From Caldisericia bacterium (GTDB taxonomy: Bacteria; Caldisericota; Caldisericia; UBA6126), in the NCBI GenBank assembly GCA_023146045.1, contig JAGLCW010000017.1, positions 1 to 59,068 of the forward strand: 59,068 nucleotides of DNA, in the 5' to 3' direction. Made by a program: the position numbers and the translations under genes. Shown one piece after another: positions 11,093-22,786 of the stretch; position 1 is the first letter of the stretch, and every line of letters starts with the position of its first letter. The notes under the pieces are model-generated. The model was not told the DNA's origin. It did no database searches and saw only the letters and a list, made by a program, of their open reading frames with translations.

Positions 11093-11379
11093 TTATAAAT
11101 CTCCTTGCGGTGCTTTTTTTTATAAACAATAATGCTAATGAATAGCGTAATTATTGAAGAAGCCATAGCAACAAGCCAATAACTAATTCCAATTAATCCT
11201 GGGATAAATAATAACACAGGGATAATAAGCATAAAAAGACCATTAAACACAGAAGGTGTTTTCTTTTGCAATAAGGATGTTTCCAATTTTTTTACGTATA
11301 TTTTACCACTAAAATACGTCACAACAAACCCATAAAACACCGTAATAATAATTATCCATAAGTTAACATTTTCAAACAT
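11089..11379 (-). CDS. Small membrane protein in the atpI position
   Basis: A 96-residue protein with three hydrophobic segments (about 8-25, 48-66, 69-86) and a basic tail. It precedes atpB with a 4-nt overlap, exactly where many atp operons carry atpI or atpZ, proteins that help assemble the c-ring or carry cations. Sequence similarity to AtpI is not evident by eye, so the assignment rests on size, topology and place. CGGAGG precedes the ATG. Confidence 0.6.
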   Translation of the reverse strand: MFENVNLWIIIITVFYGFVVTYFSGKIYVKKLETSLLQKKTPSVFNGLFMLIIPVLLFIPGLIGISYWLVAMASSIITLFISIIVYKKKHRKEIYK

Positions 11380-11404
11380 AACATTTATCCTCCGACAAGG
11401 TTTT

Positions 11405-11431
11405 ATTTTAGCTTTACACTTAGTTTGTCAA
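11405..11431 (-). promoter_or_regulatory. Candidate promoter of the atp operon
   Basis: A perfect -35 TTGACA (11426-11431, minus strand) is followed after 15 nt by TAAAAT (11405-11410). The spacer is short by 2 nt, so the assignment is moderate. It lies about 25 nt before the first gene of the operon. Confidence 0.45.
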
Positions 11432-11463
11432 ATTCATTTTTCAAAATCATCAAACTTAATCTC

Positions 11464-11491
11464 TTTATATAGCTCTATCCTTTCATATAAT
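11464..11491 (+). promoter_or_regulatory. Candidate promoter of the pur operon
   Basis: A perfect TATAAT (11486-11491) with a weak TTTATA at 11464-11469 and a 16-nt spacer lies 31 nt before the purA ATG. The leader left between them is about 24 nt, too short for a purine riboswitch. The operon is therefore not visibly riboswitch-controlled. Confidence 0.5.
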
Positions 11492-11512
11492 ATTAGTGGA
11501 TAGTTTTTTTAA

Positions 11513-14062
<2,550 letters not shown>

Positions 14063-14070
<8 letters not shown>

Positions 14071-14311
14071 AGTAATAATTAATGTTGACCCAAAAAAAAG
14101 TATTCTCGATCCTCAAGGAAAAACTGTTCTTCGAGCACTAAATAATCTTGGTTTTTCCAGTGCCGAAGAAGTTAGAATTGGTAAACATATAGTTGTCATG
14201 CTTGACGTAGAGTCAGAAAACCAAGCCATTGAATCAGCAAGAAGTATGTGCACTGCTTTGCTTTTTAATCCTCTCACAGAAGAATTTACTATAGATGTTG
14301 AACCATGTTAA
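14063..14311 (+). CDS. purS: FGAM synthetase subunit PurS
   Basis: An 82-residue protein with the PurS pattern: N-terminal KVIINVDPKKSILDPQGKTV and the central LGFSSAEEVRIGKHI. PurS bridges PurQ and PurL in the three-part formylglycinamidine ribonucleotide synthetase typical of Gram-positive bacteria. It lies directly before purQ, overlapping at both ends. Confidence 0.95.
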
Positions 14312-14973
14312 CAATTGGAGTAGTAGTTTTTCCTGGATCAAATTGTGACTTAGATGCATTAAGAGCCGTTAATGAAGTAATGAGTTGCAATGCAGTGCCT
14401 TTGTGGCACATGGACACTAACATACAGGCAGATGCAATTGTGTTACCTGGTGGTTTTTCTTATGGTGATTACCTTAGACCTGGTGCAATTGCTACACACT
14501 CCAGCATAATGAAAACAGTTAAAACATTTGCTGAAAATGGTGGCCCAGTTATTGGTATTTGCAATGGGTTCCAAATATTAACAGAGTCAGGGCTTTTACC
14601 TGGAACTTTGTTAACAAACAACTCAACTAGATTTATTTCAAAAGATATATCGTTAAACATTGTTACCAACAGAACTCCTTTTACAAAACTCTTTAAACCT
14701 AATCAACAGATAACAATGCCTATTGCACATAAAGATGGCAATTATCAAGCAGATGCATCTACGTTGGCATCTCTTAAAAATAATGATCAAATAGTCTTTA
14801 CATATAACAATAATCCAAACGGATCAGTTGAAAATATAGCTGGAATCTGCAATAAAGAAGGAAATGTGCTTGGTATGATGCCACACCCAGAAAGAGCTAT
14901 TTCAAAATGGACGAGAAGTACTGATGGTACAATAGTATTTAAATCTTTACTACAATTTTTGGAGGCAAAATAA
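14305..14973 (+). CDS. purQ: FGAM synthetase glutaminase subunit PurQ
   Basis: Class I glutamine amidotransferase, 222 residues, which supplies ammonia to PurL. The nucleophile cysteine lies in GICNGFQIL (about residue 88), and the catalytic His/Glu pair in MMPHPERA (about 193-200). The GGFSYGDYLRPGA region is the family signature. Its stop shares one base with the purL ATG. Confidence 0.96.
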   Translation: MLTIGVVVFPGSNCDLDALRAVNEVMSCNAVPLWHMDTNIQADAIVLPGGFSYGDYLRPGAIATHSSIMKTVKTFAENGGPVIGICNGFQILTESGLLPGTLLTNNSTRFISKDISLNIVTNRTPFTKLFKPNQQITMPIAHKDGNYQADASTLASLKNNDQIVFTYNNNPNGSVENIAGICNKEGNVLGMMPHPERAISKWTRSTDGTIVFKSLLQFLEAK

Positions 14974-17114
14974 TGAACTTGGAATTATTGAAAGAGCTCA
15001 ATCTAAACCAAGAAGATTACAAAAAAATTGTAAGTCGTTTGAAGAGAGAACCAGAACTCGTTGAACTTGGTCTTTTTTCTGCTATGTGGAGTGAACATTG
15101 TAGCTATAGAAGCAGTTCAAAATACTTAAAACAGCTTTTTACAGAAGGTGAATGTGTCATTCAAGGACCTGGTGAAAATGCTGGGGTTATTAGAGTAGAG
15201 GGCGACACTTACCTTACGTTCAAAGTAGAAAGTCACAATCATCCATCGGCTGTTGAACCATTTCAAGGAGCCGCAACGGGGGTTGGTGGCATTATTAGAG
15301 ATATTTTCACAATGGGAGCTAGACCAATTGCTGGAATGGATGCTCTTCACTTTGATTATCCATCATCTTCAAAATCAAAATATCTCTTAAATGGTGTTGT
15401 AGAAGGTATTTCCTTTTACGGCAATTGTGTTGGAGTTCCAACTATAGGAGGAGAAACACATTTCTCAGAATGCTATGGCGAAAACCCACTTGTAAACGCA
15501 ATGGCGATTGGAGTATTAAACAAAAAAGATCTTCGCAAAAGCATAGCAAAAACTCCTGGGGCTAAAGTTATATATTTAGGAGCCAAAACAGGTCGTGATG
15601 GCCTTCATGGAGCATCTTTTGCCTCTGGTGTTCTAGATGAAGAAGCTAAAAAAAGAAAAGGAAGCGTACAGGTAGGTGATCCATTCCTTGAAAAGCTTTT
15701 AATAGAAGCTACTTTGCAAATTATTAAAGAAGATCTTGTTGAAGCTATTCAAGATATGGGTGCAGCAGGAATTACAAGCTCATCTGTCGAAATGGCTGGA
15801 AAAGGTAAATTAGGAATAAGAATTGACCTCGAGAAAGTACCTTTGCGTGAAAAAAACATAGACCCAATTGAAATAATGTTATCTGAATCTCAAGAACGTA
15901 TGCTTCTAATAGCAAAACATGGAAAAGAAAAACGCATTGAAGAAATATTAACAAAATGGGAACTAGATTATTCAGAAATTGGTGAAATTACAAATACTGG
16001 TGCTATAGAGATTTATTCTGGCAATACATGTCACTGCAATATGCCAATAATCAATCTTCTTGATCCTCCATTAAACGAAACAAAACCAGTTCGGGATCCC
16101 TCTATTAAAATTACAGTTAACGATGTTCCAGACACAATACCTGTAGACCAAACCAAGAGTTTTTTGCTTAAACTTCTTGAAAACCCATCATATGGATCAA
16201 AGAGTTGGATTCATGACCAATACGATTCAACCTTATTTGCAAGTACTGTTATAGAGCCTGGAATTGGTGCCAGCTGTATTAAACTAGCTGGAACAAATAA
16301 ACAAATTGGAATAACTCTTAACAGCAGAGGGTTACTATGCGCTATAGACCCATATGAAGGCACAAAAACTGTATGTGCAATTGCTGCCAGAAGAATCTCT
16401 GCTCTTGGACTAGCCCCTTCTGCTGTGACAAATTGTTTGAACTATGGAGATCCAACTCAAGAACACACAATTTGGGAATTTTCTGAAAGTATTCGAGGAA
16501 TGAACGATGCATTGTCTGTTCTTGGGGCACCTGTAGTGTCTGGTAATGTAAGTTTTTATAACGAAGGAGAACTGACAAGGATTTTCCCAACACCGGTTGT
16601 TGGTATGGTTGGTATAGGAGATACATCTTTCATTCCAAATAAAGGATTTCAAAACACTGAGTTAGTGTGTGCTGTCATTGGGAAAACTAAAAAGGAATTT
16701 ATAAGATCAGACTCAATTCCACACTTGGATATTACTCTAGAAAACAATACTCAAATTGAGGTTAGATCGCTAATCCAAAACAAATTAATATCCAGTTGCC
16801 AAAGCGTAGACAGGGGTGGTATTTGGTTTGCTTTGTTAAAAAGCATGATGGTTAAACAGATTGGAGTTCACATAGATTTTAATTTTGATGATTTTTATCC
16901 GATTTCATTTTTAATGAGTGAGACAAATAGCAGATTCCTAATCACTTTTGAAAAAGATAATTTCGAAAGAATCAAATCATCTCTAAAAACAACTCCTCTA
17001 CAAATCATTGGTAAAACAACTTTGGATGAATTTTCAATTAAGAACATTCTAAATATTCCTATATCTAAAATTAAACAAGCTTATGATCTGTCTTTTTCGA
17101 AATATTTTGATTGA
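14973..17114 (+). CDS. purL: FGAM synthetase catalytic subunit PurL
   Basis: ATP-dependent amidation of FGAR to FGAM. At 713 residues it is the short PurL that works with PurS and PurQ, rather than the 1300-residue fused type. The N-terminus has the HCSYRSS and GPGENAG signatures, then VESHNHPSAVEPFQGAATGVGG, and two AIR-synthase-type halves. GGAGG lies 7 nt before the ATG. The 3' end leads straight into purN. Confidence 0.96.
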   Translation: MNLELLKELNLNQEDYKKIVSRLKREPELVELGLFSAMWSEHCSYRSSSKYLKQLFTEGECVIQGPGENAGVIRVEGDTYLTFKVESHNHPSAVEPFQGAATGVGGIIRDIFTMGARPIAGMDALHFDYPSSSKSKYLLNGVVEGISFYGNCVGVPTIGGETHFSECYGENPLVNAMAIGVLNKKDLRKSIAKTPGAKVIYLGAKTGRDGLHGASFASGVLDEEAKKRKGSVQVGDPFLEKLLIEATLQIIKEDLVEAIQDMGAAGITSSSVEMAGKGKLGIRIDLEKVPLREKNIDPIEIMLSESQERMLLIAKHGKEKRIEEILTKWELDYSEIGEITNTGAIEIYSGNTCHCNMPIINLLDPPLNETKPVRDPSIKITVNDVPDTIPVDQTKSFLLKLLENPSYGSKSWIHDQYDSTLFASTVIEPGIGASCIKLAGTNKQIGITLNSRGLLCAIDPYEGTKTVCAIAARRISALGLAPSAVTNCLNYGDPTQEHTIWEFSESIRGMNDALSVLGAPVVSGNVSFYNEGELTRIFPTPVVGMVGIGDTSFIPNKGFQNTELVCAVIGKTKKEFIRSDSIPHLDITLENNTQIEVRSLIQNKLISSCQSVDRGGIWFALLKSMMVKQIGVHIDFNFDDFYPISFLMSETNSRFLITFEKDNFERIKSSLKTTPLQIIGKTTLDEFSIKNILNIPISKIKQAYDLSFSKYFD

Positions 17115-17122
17115 GGTGTAGT

Positions 17123-17743
17123 ATGTCTTTAAAAAAAGTAGCAATATTCATTTCAGGAAGAGGAAGCAACCTAGAATCTCTTCTAAAAAAAAGAGACATG
17201 GGAAGAATAAAATGTGAAATACCATTTGTACTTTCAAACCGTGAAGATGCTCGCGGTCTTCAAATCGCGGAAGAAAAAGGCATTAAAACATACTTAATTA
17301 ACCATAGAGACTACCCTGTTAGAAAAGACTTTGAGTCTGCAGTTTTGCAATTAACGGAAAAACATGAGGTAGACATTATTGTTCTTGCTGGTTTTATGAA
17401 AGTTCTGTCTGCATATTTTGTTCGAACATTTAATAAACCAATAATAAATATCCATCCTTCATTACTTCCATCGTTCCCTGGCTTGAACTCTCAAAACAGA
17501 GCATTGGAATATGGAGTAAAATTCGCTGGGTGTACTGTTCATTTTGTTACTGAAGATGTTGATGCAGGACCAATAATTGGTCAGGAAATTATCCCGGTTT
17601 TTAATGACGATTCAGAAGAGTCTATTGCATTAAGAATTCTTGAAAGAGAACATATCTTGCTTTCAGAAGCACTTTCCATTGTTATAAATGGTAATTATGA
17701 AATTATTGGTAGGAGGGTTTTTGTAAACCATGATAAAGATTAA
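17123..17743 (+). CDS. purN: Phosphoribosylglycinamide formyltransferase
   Basis: Transfers a formyl group from 10-formyl-THF to GAR. The start is placed at ATG 17123, because GAGGTG lies 6 nt upstream; a TTG at 17111 in the same frame overlaps purL but has no good site. The 206-residue protein has SGRGSNLESLL near the start, the catalytic NIHPSLLPSFPG (Asn, His) and the aspartate in TEDVDAGPII. The 3' end overlaps purH by 14 nt. Confidence 0.95.
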   Translation: MSLKKVAIFISGRGSNLESLLKKRDMGRIKCEIPFVLSNREDARGLQIAEEKGIKTYLINHRDYPVRKDFESAVLQLTEKHEVDIIVLAGFMKVLSAYFVRTFNKPIINIHPSLLPSFPGLNSQNRALEYGVKFAGCTVHFVTEDVDAGPIIGQEIIPVFNDDSEESIALRILEREHILLSEALSIVINGNYEIIGRRVFVNHDKD

Positions 17744-19271
17744 AAATGCATTAATTTCTGTCTCCGATAAATCAAATTTACTCGATTTAGCTGAAGTACT
17801 AACACAGAATAGGGTGAAAATTTTCGCTACAGGTAGCACATACAAGAATATTACAGATGGCGGTTTCACTTGCAATAAAGTTTCTGAATATACAAATTTT
17901 CCAGAAATTATTAATGGAAGAGTAAAGACACTTCACCCAAAAGTGTTTGGTGGAATCCTAAGTAGAACAAGAACAAATGGAGAAATTGAAGAGACCGAGT
18001 CATACGATATAATCAAATTTGATTTGGTGTGTGTTAATTTATACCCATTTTCAAAAAAAGCCACAGAAACTAACAATACTGAGTTACTTCTTGATAATAT
18101 CGACATTGGAGGAGTAGCACTTTTAAGAGCTTCGGCGAAGAATTTTCTTGAATGCGTTACTTTATCTAATCCTGATCAATATTTAGAGTTTATTAACACA
18201 CTACAAGAAAACAATGGTCACATACCTGTTAAAACATCAAAGCAACTCATGAAGAAGTCATTTTTGCTAACAAGCATGTACGATGCGTCAATTGTAAAAA
18301 AATTCACCGAAGAAGACAATCAAATTCAATCAATTTACATGTCAAAAAATATTTCTTTAAGGTACGGAGAAAATCCTCATCAATCTGCATCTTTTTGGAC
18401 ACCAATAGACAAACCAAATTGTATTGAACCAATACTTCCATTAGGATGTAAAAAAATTCACGGAAAAGAGTTATCTTACAACAATATACTTGATACTGGC
18501 ATAGGATTAGATCTTATTGATGAATTCAAAGATGTACCAACGTCTGTAATTTTGAAGCACACGAGTCCATGTGGTGCGGCTAGTTCTTCAACAATTGAAG
18601 ATGCATACAAAAAAGCTTTTGCTGGAGATCCAATTTCAGCTTTTGGTGGAATTTTTATCTTTAATAAAGAAGTCACTGCTCCTATTGCAGAACATATAAA
18701 TTCAGTTTTTGTTGAAATTGTTTGTTCACCGTCTTATTCAGAAGAAGCTCTTAAGATTCTTACAAAAAAGAAAAACATACGCATTCTGAAAAGAATAAAG
18801 CATAATTCACTCGATTTGAGAATTAGAGATGCTGGAAATGGTTTCTTGATTCAAGACAAAGACAAAGAACTTTTCAGTAAAATTGAAGTGATTACGGAAG
18901 AAACTCTTTCTGAATCAGATACAGCAGATATTATATTTGGACTACAAACATTAAAATACGTAAAATCCAATGCAATTTTAGTTTGCAAAAACAGACAAAT
19001 TCTAGGCATAGGCGGAGGACAACCAAACAGAATTGATAGCACACGCATTTCTCTATCTCACGCCAAAGAACGTTTTGGTGATTTAACAGGCTCGGTATTG
19101 TGTTCAGACGCATATTTTCCATTTGCTGATTCAATACAAGAAGCCTCAAAATATGGTATTCGCATAGTCGTAGAACCAGGTGGCTCGATTAAAGATAAAT
19201 TAGTAATAGAAGAAGCAAAAAAACTTGGTGTTATTTTAGTATTTACAGGACAAAGACACTTTTTACATTAA
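17730..19271 (+). CDS. purH: Bifunctional AICAR formyltransferase / IMP cyclohydrolase
   Basis: Carries out the last two steps to IMP. The 513-residue protein begins with the cyclohydrolase domain (SVSDKSNL, FATGSTYKNI, GRVKTLHPKVFGG) and continues with the transformylase domain carrying LRYGENPHQSA and the catalytic K-H pair in LKHTSPCGAA. The C-terminal FTGQRHFLH ending matches the family's FTGxRHFRH-like end. AGGAGG is present just before the ATG. Confidence 0.97.
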   Translation: MIKIKNALISVSDKSNLLDLAEVLTQNRVKIFATGSTYKNITDGGFTCNKVSEYTNFPEIINGRVKTLHPKVFGGILSRTRTNGEIEETESYDIIKFDLVCVNLYPFSKKATETNNTELLLDNIDIGGVALLRASAKNFLECVTLSNPDQYLEFINTLQENNGHIPVKTSKQLMKKSFLLTSMYDASIVKKFTEEDNQIQSIYMSKNISLRYGENPHQSASFWTPIDKPNCIEPILPLGCKKIHGKELSYNNILDTGIGLDLIDEFKDVPTSVILKHTSPCGAASSSTIEDAYKKAFAGDPISAFGGIFIFNKEVTAPIAEHINSVFVEIVCSPSYSEEALKILTKKKNIRILKRIKHNSLDLRIRDAGNGFLIQDKDKELFSKIEVITEETLSESDTADIIFGLQTLKYVKSNAILVCKNRQILGIGGGQPNRIDSTRISLSHAKERFGDLTGSVLCSDAYFPFADSIQEASKYGIRIVVEPGGSIKDKLVIEEAKKLGVILVFTGQRHFLH

Positions 19272-19313
19272 TATATACTGCACAAATATTAAACTGTGTG
19301 GAAGGATTTGACA

Positions 19314-20594
19314 ATGAAGTATAATGTTTTAGTCTTAGGAAGCGGGGGTCGTGAACATGCTTTGTGCTGGAAACTATCAAAAAGCACTCTTTTAGGAAAA
19401 CTTTATTGCATACCAGGAAATACTGGGATATCAGATATTGCAGAAACATTTAATGAACCAGATATATTAAATTTTTCTGCTATTGAAGATTTTTGTAAGT
19501 CTCACGATATTCACTTAATTGCTGTTGGGAAAGAATTGCCGCTTGTTTATGGGATAAAAGATTATTTCAAAGATTCTGATATTCTTGTTTTTGGTCCTTC
19601 AAAAAAGGCTGCCCAACTAGAAGGAAGTAAGATATATACAAAAAATCTGCTATCAAAATACAACATACCGTCTGCAGACTATGCTACATTTTTTAACAAA
19701 GACGATGCCGTATTCTACATACAATCCGTTTCAAAGTACCCAATAGTTATTAAAGCTGATGGACTTGCTCAAGGAAAAGGCGTTGTCATTGCTACTACTG
19801 AAGAAGAAGCAGTTAAATCAATTATTGAAATGATGGAATTTAAAAAATTCAAAGAAGCTGGAGAAAAAATTGTAATTGAAGAATTCCTAGTTGGAAGAGA
19901 GCTCTCTTACCAAATATTAGTAAACAATGATCAATACTATGAATTAATGCCATCTCAAGATTATAAAAGAGCATTCTATGGGAACAAAGGACCTAATACA
20001 GGTGGAATGGGAAATATTTCTCCACCGCCTTGGGTAACTGAAGAAATTTTAGAAAATGTTAGAAAGAATATCTCTGAAAAACTAATCAAAGCGCTGTCTA
20101 AAGAAAATAATCAGTACACAGGAATAATGTTTATTGGATTAATGATTGACAAAAACAATCAGCCAAAAGTTCTTGAAATAAATGTTAGGTTTGGTGATCC
20201 AGAAACGCAGGTTATTCTACCTCTACTTGAATCTGATATGCTTTACATAATGCTTACAATTGCCAAGAAAGAAAGATTGCCAGATTCATTTCGTTTAGAA
20301 TGGAATCATGGAAAAACTGCAACTTGTGTTGTTTTAGCTTCAGAAGGCTACCCAGAATCTTATGAAATTGGTAAGCCAATATATGGCATTGAAAACATTC
20401 TTGATTCTGACAATTGCTTATGTTTTCATGCTGGAACTAAAAAAGTAGACGGGGTTTTATCAACAGCAGGAGGAAGAGTATTAAGCATTGTGGGCATTGG
20501 GGCAACAACAGAAGAATCAGTTAAAAATGCATATGATGGAACTAATAAAATTAGTTTCGAAGGAAAAACATTTAGAAACGATATTGGGTCTTAA
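19314..20594 (+). CDS. purD: Phosphoribosylamine-glycine ligase
   Basis: ATP-grasp enzyme that joins phosphoribosylamine and glycine. The start is ATG 19314, with GGAAGG upstream; the GTG at 19296 is too early. The 426 residues show SGGREHALCWKL, the ATP-grasp motif KADGLAQGKGVVIA, the NKGPNTGGMG loop and VRFGDPETQ. It closes the pur operon and ends 15 nt before the convergent SCIFF maturase gene. Its own substrate needs PurF, which is not found in the window. Confidence 0.96.
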   Translation: MKYNVLVLGSGGREHALCWKLSKSTLLGKLYCIPGNTGISDIAETFNEPDILNFSAIEDFCKSHDIHLIAVGKELPLVYGIKDYFKDSDILVFGPSKKAAQLEGSKIYTKNLLSKYNIPSADYATFFNKDDAVFYIQSVSKYPIVIKADGLAQGKGVVIATTEEEAVKSIIEMMEFKKFKEAGEKIVIEEFLVGRELSYQILVNNDQYYELMPSQDYKRAFYGNKGPNTGGMGNISPPPWVTEEILENVRKNISEKLIKALSKENNQYTGIMFIGLMIDKNNQPKVLEINVRFGDPETQVILPLLESDMLYIMLTIAKKERLPDSFRLEWNHGKTATCVVLASEGYPESYEIGKPIYGIENILDSDNCLCFHAGTKKVDGVLSTAGGRVLSIVGIGATTEESVKNAYDGTNKISFEGKTFRNDIGS

Positions 20595-20609
20595 TGCTTT
20601 AAGAAAAAT

Positions 20610-21953
20610 CTATCTAGAAGAATCTTTTTTTAAAAGTAGTTCTTTCTTTTTTACTTGCACATAAAGAGCTGCTTCAATTCTAGTTTTTTGAATTTCACAG
20701 CCTATTTCCCATGAAGCAGTTAAGCTTCCATTCATTCTGTTATTGTTTGCAGAGCATCCGCCACCACAAAGATATCTTGCCCAACAAGTTTTGCACTCTT
20801 TTTTTGAATTTAAATTTGTAGCAGATCTAAATTTTTCTACTATTGCAAGATTAGTTATTCCATCTTTTATTGATCCAATTTTAAACTCTGAATTTCCATC
20901 AAATTGGTGGCATGGATATAAATCACCATCTGGCGACACCGATAAGTACTCTACCCCAGCACCACAACTTGTCATTAGCTTTTCTTTGCATGCTCCAAAT
21001 TCTAGATTTACTTCAAAGTGGTAGAATGAAAATTCTTTGTCTTCTTTGTATGTATCAAGATACCATTTGGTGACATTTTGATATTCTTTTTTGATCATTG
21101 GAATATCTTGCTTAGTAAAACCAATTTTTGTGTTATCAGAAACAACTGGTTCAAATGATATTTTCTTGATTCCTTCAGAATAAAGGTGTTTTAAGTCTTC
21201 TAAAAAATTAATGTTCTTTTTAGTGTATGTTCCTCGAAGATAGTAACCCTCTCCCCATTCTTTAGAAACTGGCTTAATAGCATTCATAACAGTTTCATAA
21301 GTTCCACTGCCGTCAGCTAATATTCTGAATCTATTATGGTTTTCAGGCAATCCATCTTCACTTAATATTAGGCTTACCGTATGGTCGTGCAAGTAATCTG
21401 TCATTTCTTTTGTTAAGAGAGATGCGTTGGATGTTAAGGAAAACCGGAATTTCTTTCCTGTTTTTTCTTCTATAGTTTTAGAGTATTCAATAATATGTTT
21501 AACTACGTCCCATCCTAACAATGGTTCTCCACCAAAAAAATCACATTCTAAGTATTTTCTAGAACCGCTTGTTCTAACTAAAAATTGCAATGCATCCTCA
21601 CCCATTTTTTTAGTCATAATCTTTTTACTAGGAGCTTTACTGCCCTTTTCAAAACAATACGGACACCTAAAATTACAATCTCTTGTTATCATTAAGCAGA
21701 GAGATTTGCATACTCTTGAATCATCAAATGGTAGATTCTTTTCTTTAGCAAAATAACCTTGCTGGACTAGTTTTTTAATCTCATTATTTAATTCTTCGTC
21801 GAATTCATTGCTTTGGATTTTCTTTACATCTTGTTTGGAGCATTCAAATATTGAATTTGATGTTGCATCAAAAATATAGCCACTATCATTCCACTTAAAT
21901 GCATGGATTAAGCCGTTTTTATCTAACTCTTCTATATTGTTTACCAAATCCAT
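20610..21953 (-). CDS. scfB: SCIFF peptide maturase, radical SAM/SPASM enzyme
   Basis: This 447-residue enzyme binds the SCIFF precursor and forms Cys to Thr thioether bonds. The radical SAM cluster cysteines are C93, C97 and C100 (DCNFRCPYC). The C-terminus is a SPASM domain with cysteine groups at CGAG, YPCHQF, and CKTCWARYLCGGGC. The N-terminal 70 residues match the peptide-binding part of such enzymes. The gene overlaps the SCIFF gene by 13 nt (start 21953, SCIFF stop at 21941), an arrangement that keeps peptide and enzyme coupled. The physiological role of the product is unknown. Confidence 0.9.
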   Translation of the reverse strand: MDLVNNIEELDKNGLIHAFKWNDSGYIFDATSNSIFECSKQDVKKIQSNEFDEELNNEIKKLVQQGYFAKEKNLPFDDSRVCKSLCLMITRDCNFRCPYCFEKGSKAPSKKIMTKKMGEDALQFLVRTSGSRKYLECDFFGGEPLLGWDVVKHIIEYSKTIEEKTGKKFRFSLTSNASLLTKEMTDYLHDHTVSLILSEDGLPENHNRFRILADGSGTYETVMNAIKPVSKEWGEGYYLRGTYTKKNINFLEDLKHLYSEGIKKISFEPVVSDNTKIGFTKQDIPMIKKEYQNVTKWYLDTYKEDKEFSFYHFEVNLEFGACKEKLMTSCGAGVEYLSVSPDGDLYPCHQFDGNSEFKIGSIKDGITNLAIVEKFRSATNLNSKKECKTCWARYLCGGGCSANNNRMNGSLTASWEIGCEIQKTRIEAALYVQVKKKELLLKKDSSR

Positions 21954-22111
21954 TTGTAGTTGGTTTTCTTACGCTTTTCGCATGTTTGGTTTCCTATTGT
22001 GCAAGAAGTTTTACATGCTGATTTACAAGGCGTTTGACACTCTCTGCAATTTGTTTTAGCCTGTGAGGAGTCCAATAGTGTTCCTTTAATTCTTAACGTA
22101 ATTTTGCTCAT
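21941..22111 (-). CDS. scfA: SCIFF (six cysteines in forty-five residues) ranthipeptide precursor
   Basis: A 56-residue frame too short for ordinary gene calling opens at ATG 22111, 5 nt after GGAGG. It reads MSKITLRIKGTLLD, then the six-cysteine core NCRECQTPCKSACKTSC and TIGNQTCE. This nearly reproduces the SCIFF motif CQSACKTSCTVGNQ. The maturase gene starts before this one ends. Family members usually stop a few residues after the last cysteine; here there is a basic/aromatic tail of 12 residues (EKRKKTNYKWIW). Function of mature SCIFF is not firmly known; quorum-type signalling has been proposed for ranthipeptides. Confidence 0.92.
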   Translation of the reverse strand: MSKITLRIKGTLLDSSQAKTNCRECQTPCKSACKTSCTIGNQTCEKRKKTNYKWIW

Positions 22112-22124
22112 TTCAGCCTCCGTA

Positions 22125-22727
22125 TTAACATACTTTTATGTGGTTTTTCAAATTCTTTTCTGAAAGCATTTCCAGAAATTTTTCTTTTTCATCAAATTTT
22201 ATCTCAAATTTTATATGTATATCTTCTTCAAATTCAGATTTTAACATTTTTATTGAAAACTTTTTCATTTCTATTTCAAGCAGTTTAAATGCAGAATAGC
22301 TTACTTTCATTTCTACGATCTCTTTTGCAACATATATCTCCATTTTTGAGTCTTTTAGAGCTTTAACTGCTGAATTTAAATATGCAGTTAGCAGGCCTTT
22401 TCTACCAAGCTTTACTCCACCAAAATACCTTACTACAACAATGGCTCCATTTGCAATGGAGTTTTTTTCTAGTAATGACAATATCGGTTTTCCAGCAGTT
22501 CCATGTGGTTCACCATCATCTGACATTTTCTCAAGTAGCACACCATTTTCTGGTTGTATTCTATAGGCAAAGCAGTAATGTGTTGCGTTTTTGTATTCTT
22601 TTTTTTTAATGTCTAATTGCTTTTTAAAGTCATTTTGAGAATTTACAATTAGCGAAAAAGCACTGAATTTTGATTTTTTAATTTGAAGGAAAGAGGCTCC
22701 TTCGACAATTATTAAATTTCGTGTCAT
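22125..22727 (-). CDS. yigZ: YigZ/IMPACT family protein
   Basis: The 200-residue protein has the IMPACT N-terminal domain (KKSKFSA, ATHYCFAYRI, SDDGEPHGTAGKP, VVVRYFGGVKLG) and a C-terminal DUF1949 domain. In E. coli it is a conserved but poorly defined factor; relatives act in translation control. The ATG is 6 nt past the T-run of a terminator and has no Shine-Dalgarno sequence. It is followed 13 nt later by the SCIFF gene, so yigZ-scfA-scfB could share a transcript. Confidence 0.88.
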   Translation of the reverse strand: MTRNLIIVEGASFLQIKKSKFSAFSLIVNSQNDFKKQLDIKKKEYKNATHYCFAYRIQPENGVLLEKMSDDGEPHGTAGKPILSLLEKNSIANGAIVVVRYFGGVKLGRKGLLTAYLNSAVKALKDSKMEIYVAKEIVEMKVSYSAFKLLEIEMKKFSIKMLKSEFEEDIHIKFEIKFDEKEKFLEMLSEKNLKNHIKVC

Positions 22728-22733
22728 GACAAT

Positions 22734-22779
22734 AAAAAAACCAGAATGGGATCATATAGTTTCCCACTCTGGTTTTTTT
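22734..22779 (-). terminator. Rho-independent terminator of the oppBC operon
   Basis: A 12-bp stem (22740-22751 with 22762-22773) with a 10-nt loop is followed on the minus strand by seven T bases. One G-T pair forms only in the minus-strand RNA, whereas the plus strand would have a mismatch, so it ends the minus-strand permease genes. The yigZ start comes right after. Confidence 0.85.
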
Positions 22780-22786
22780 CACTTTA

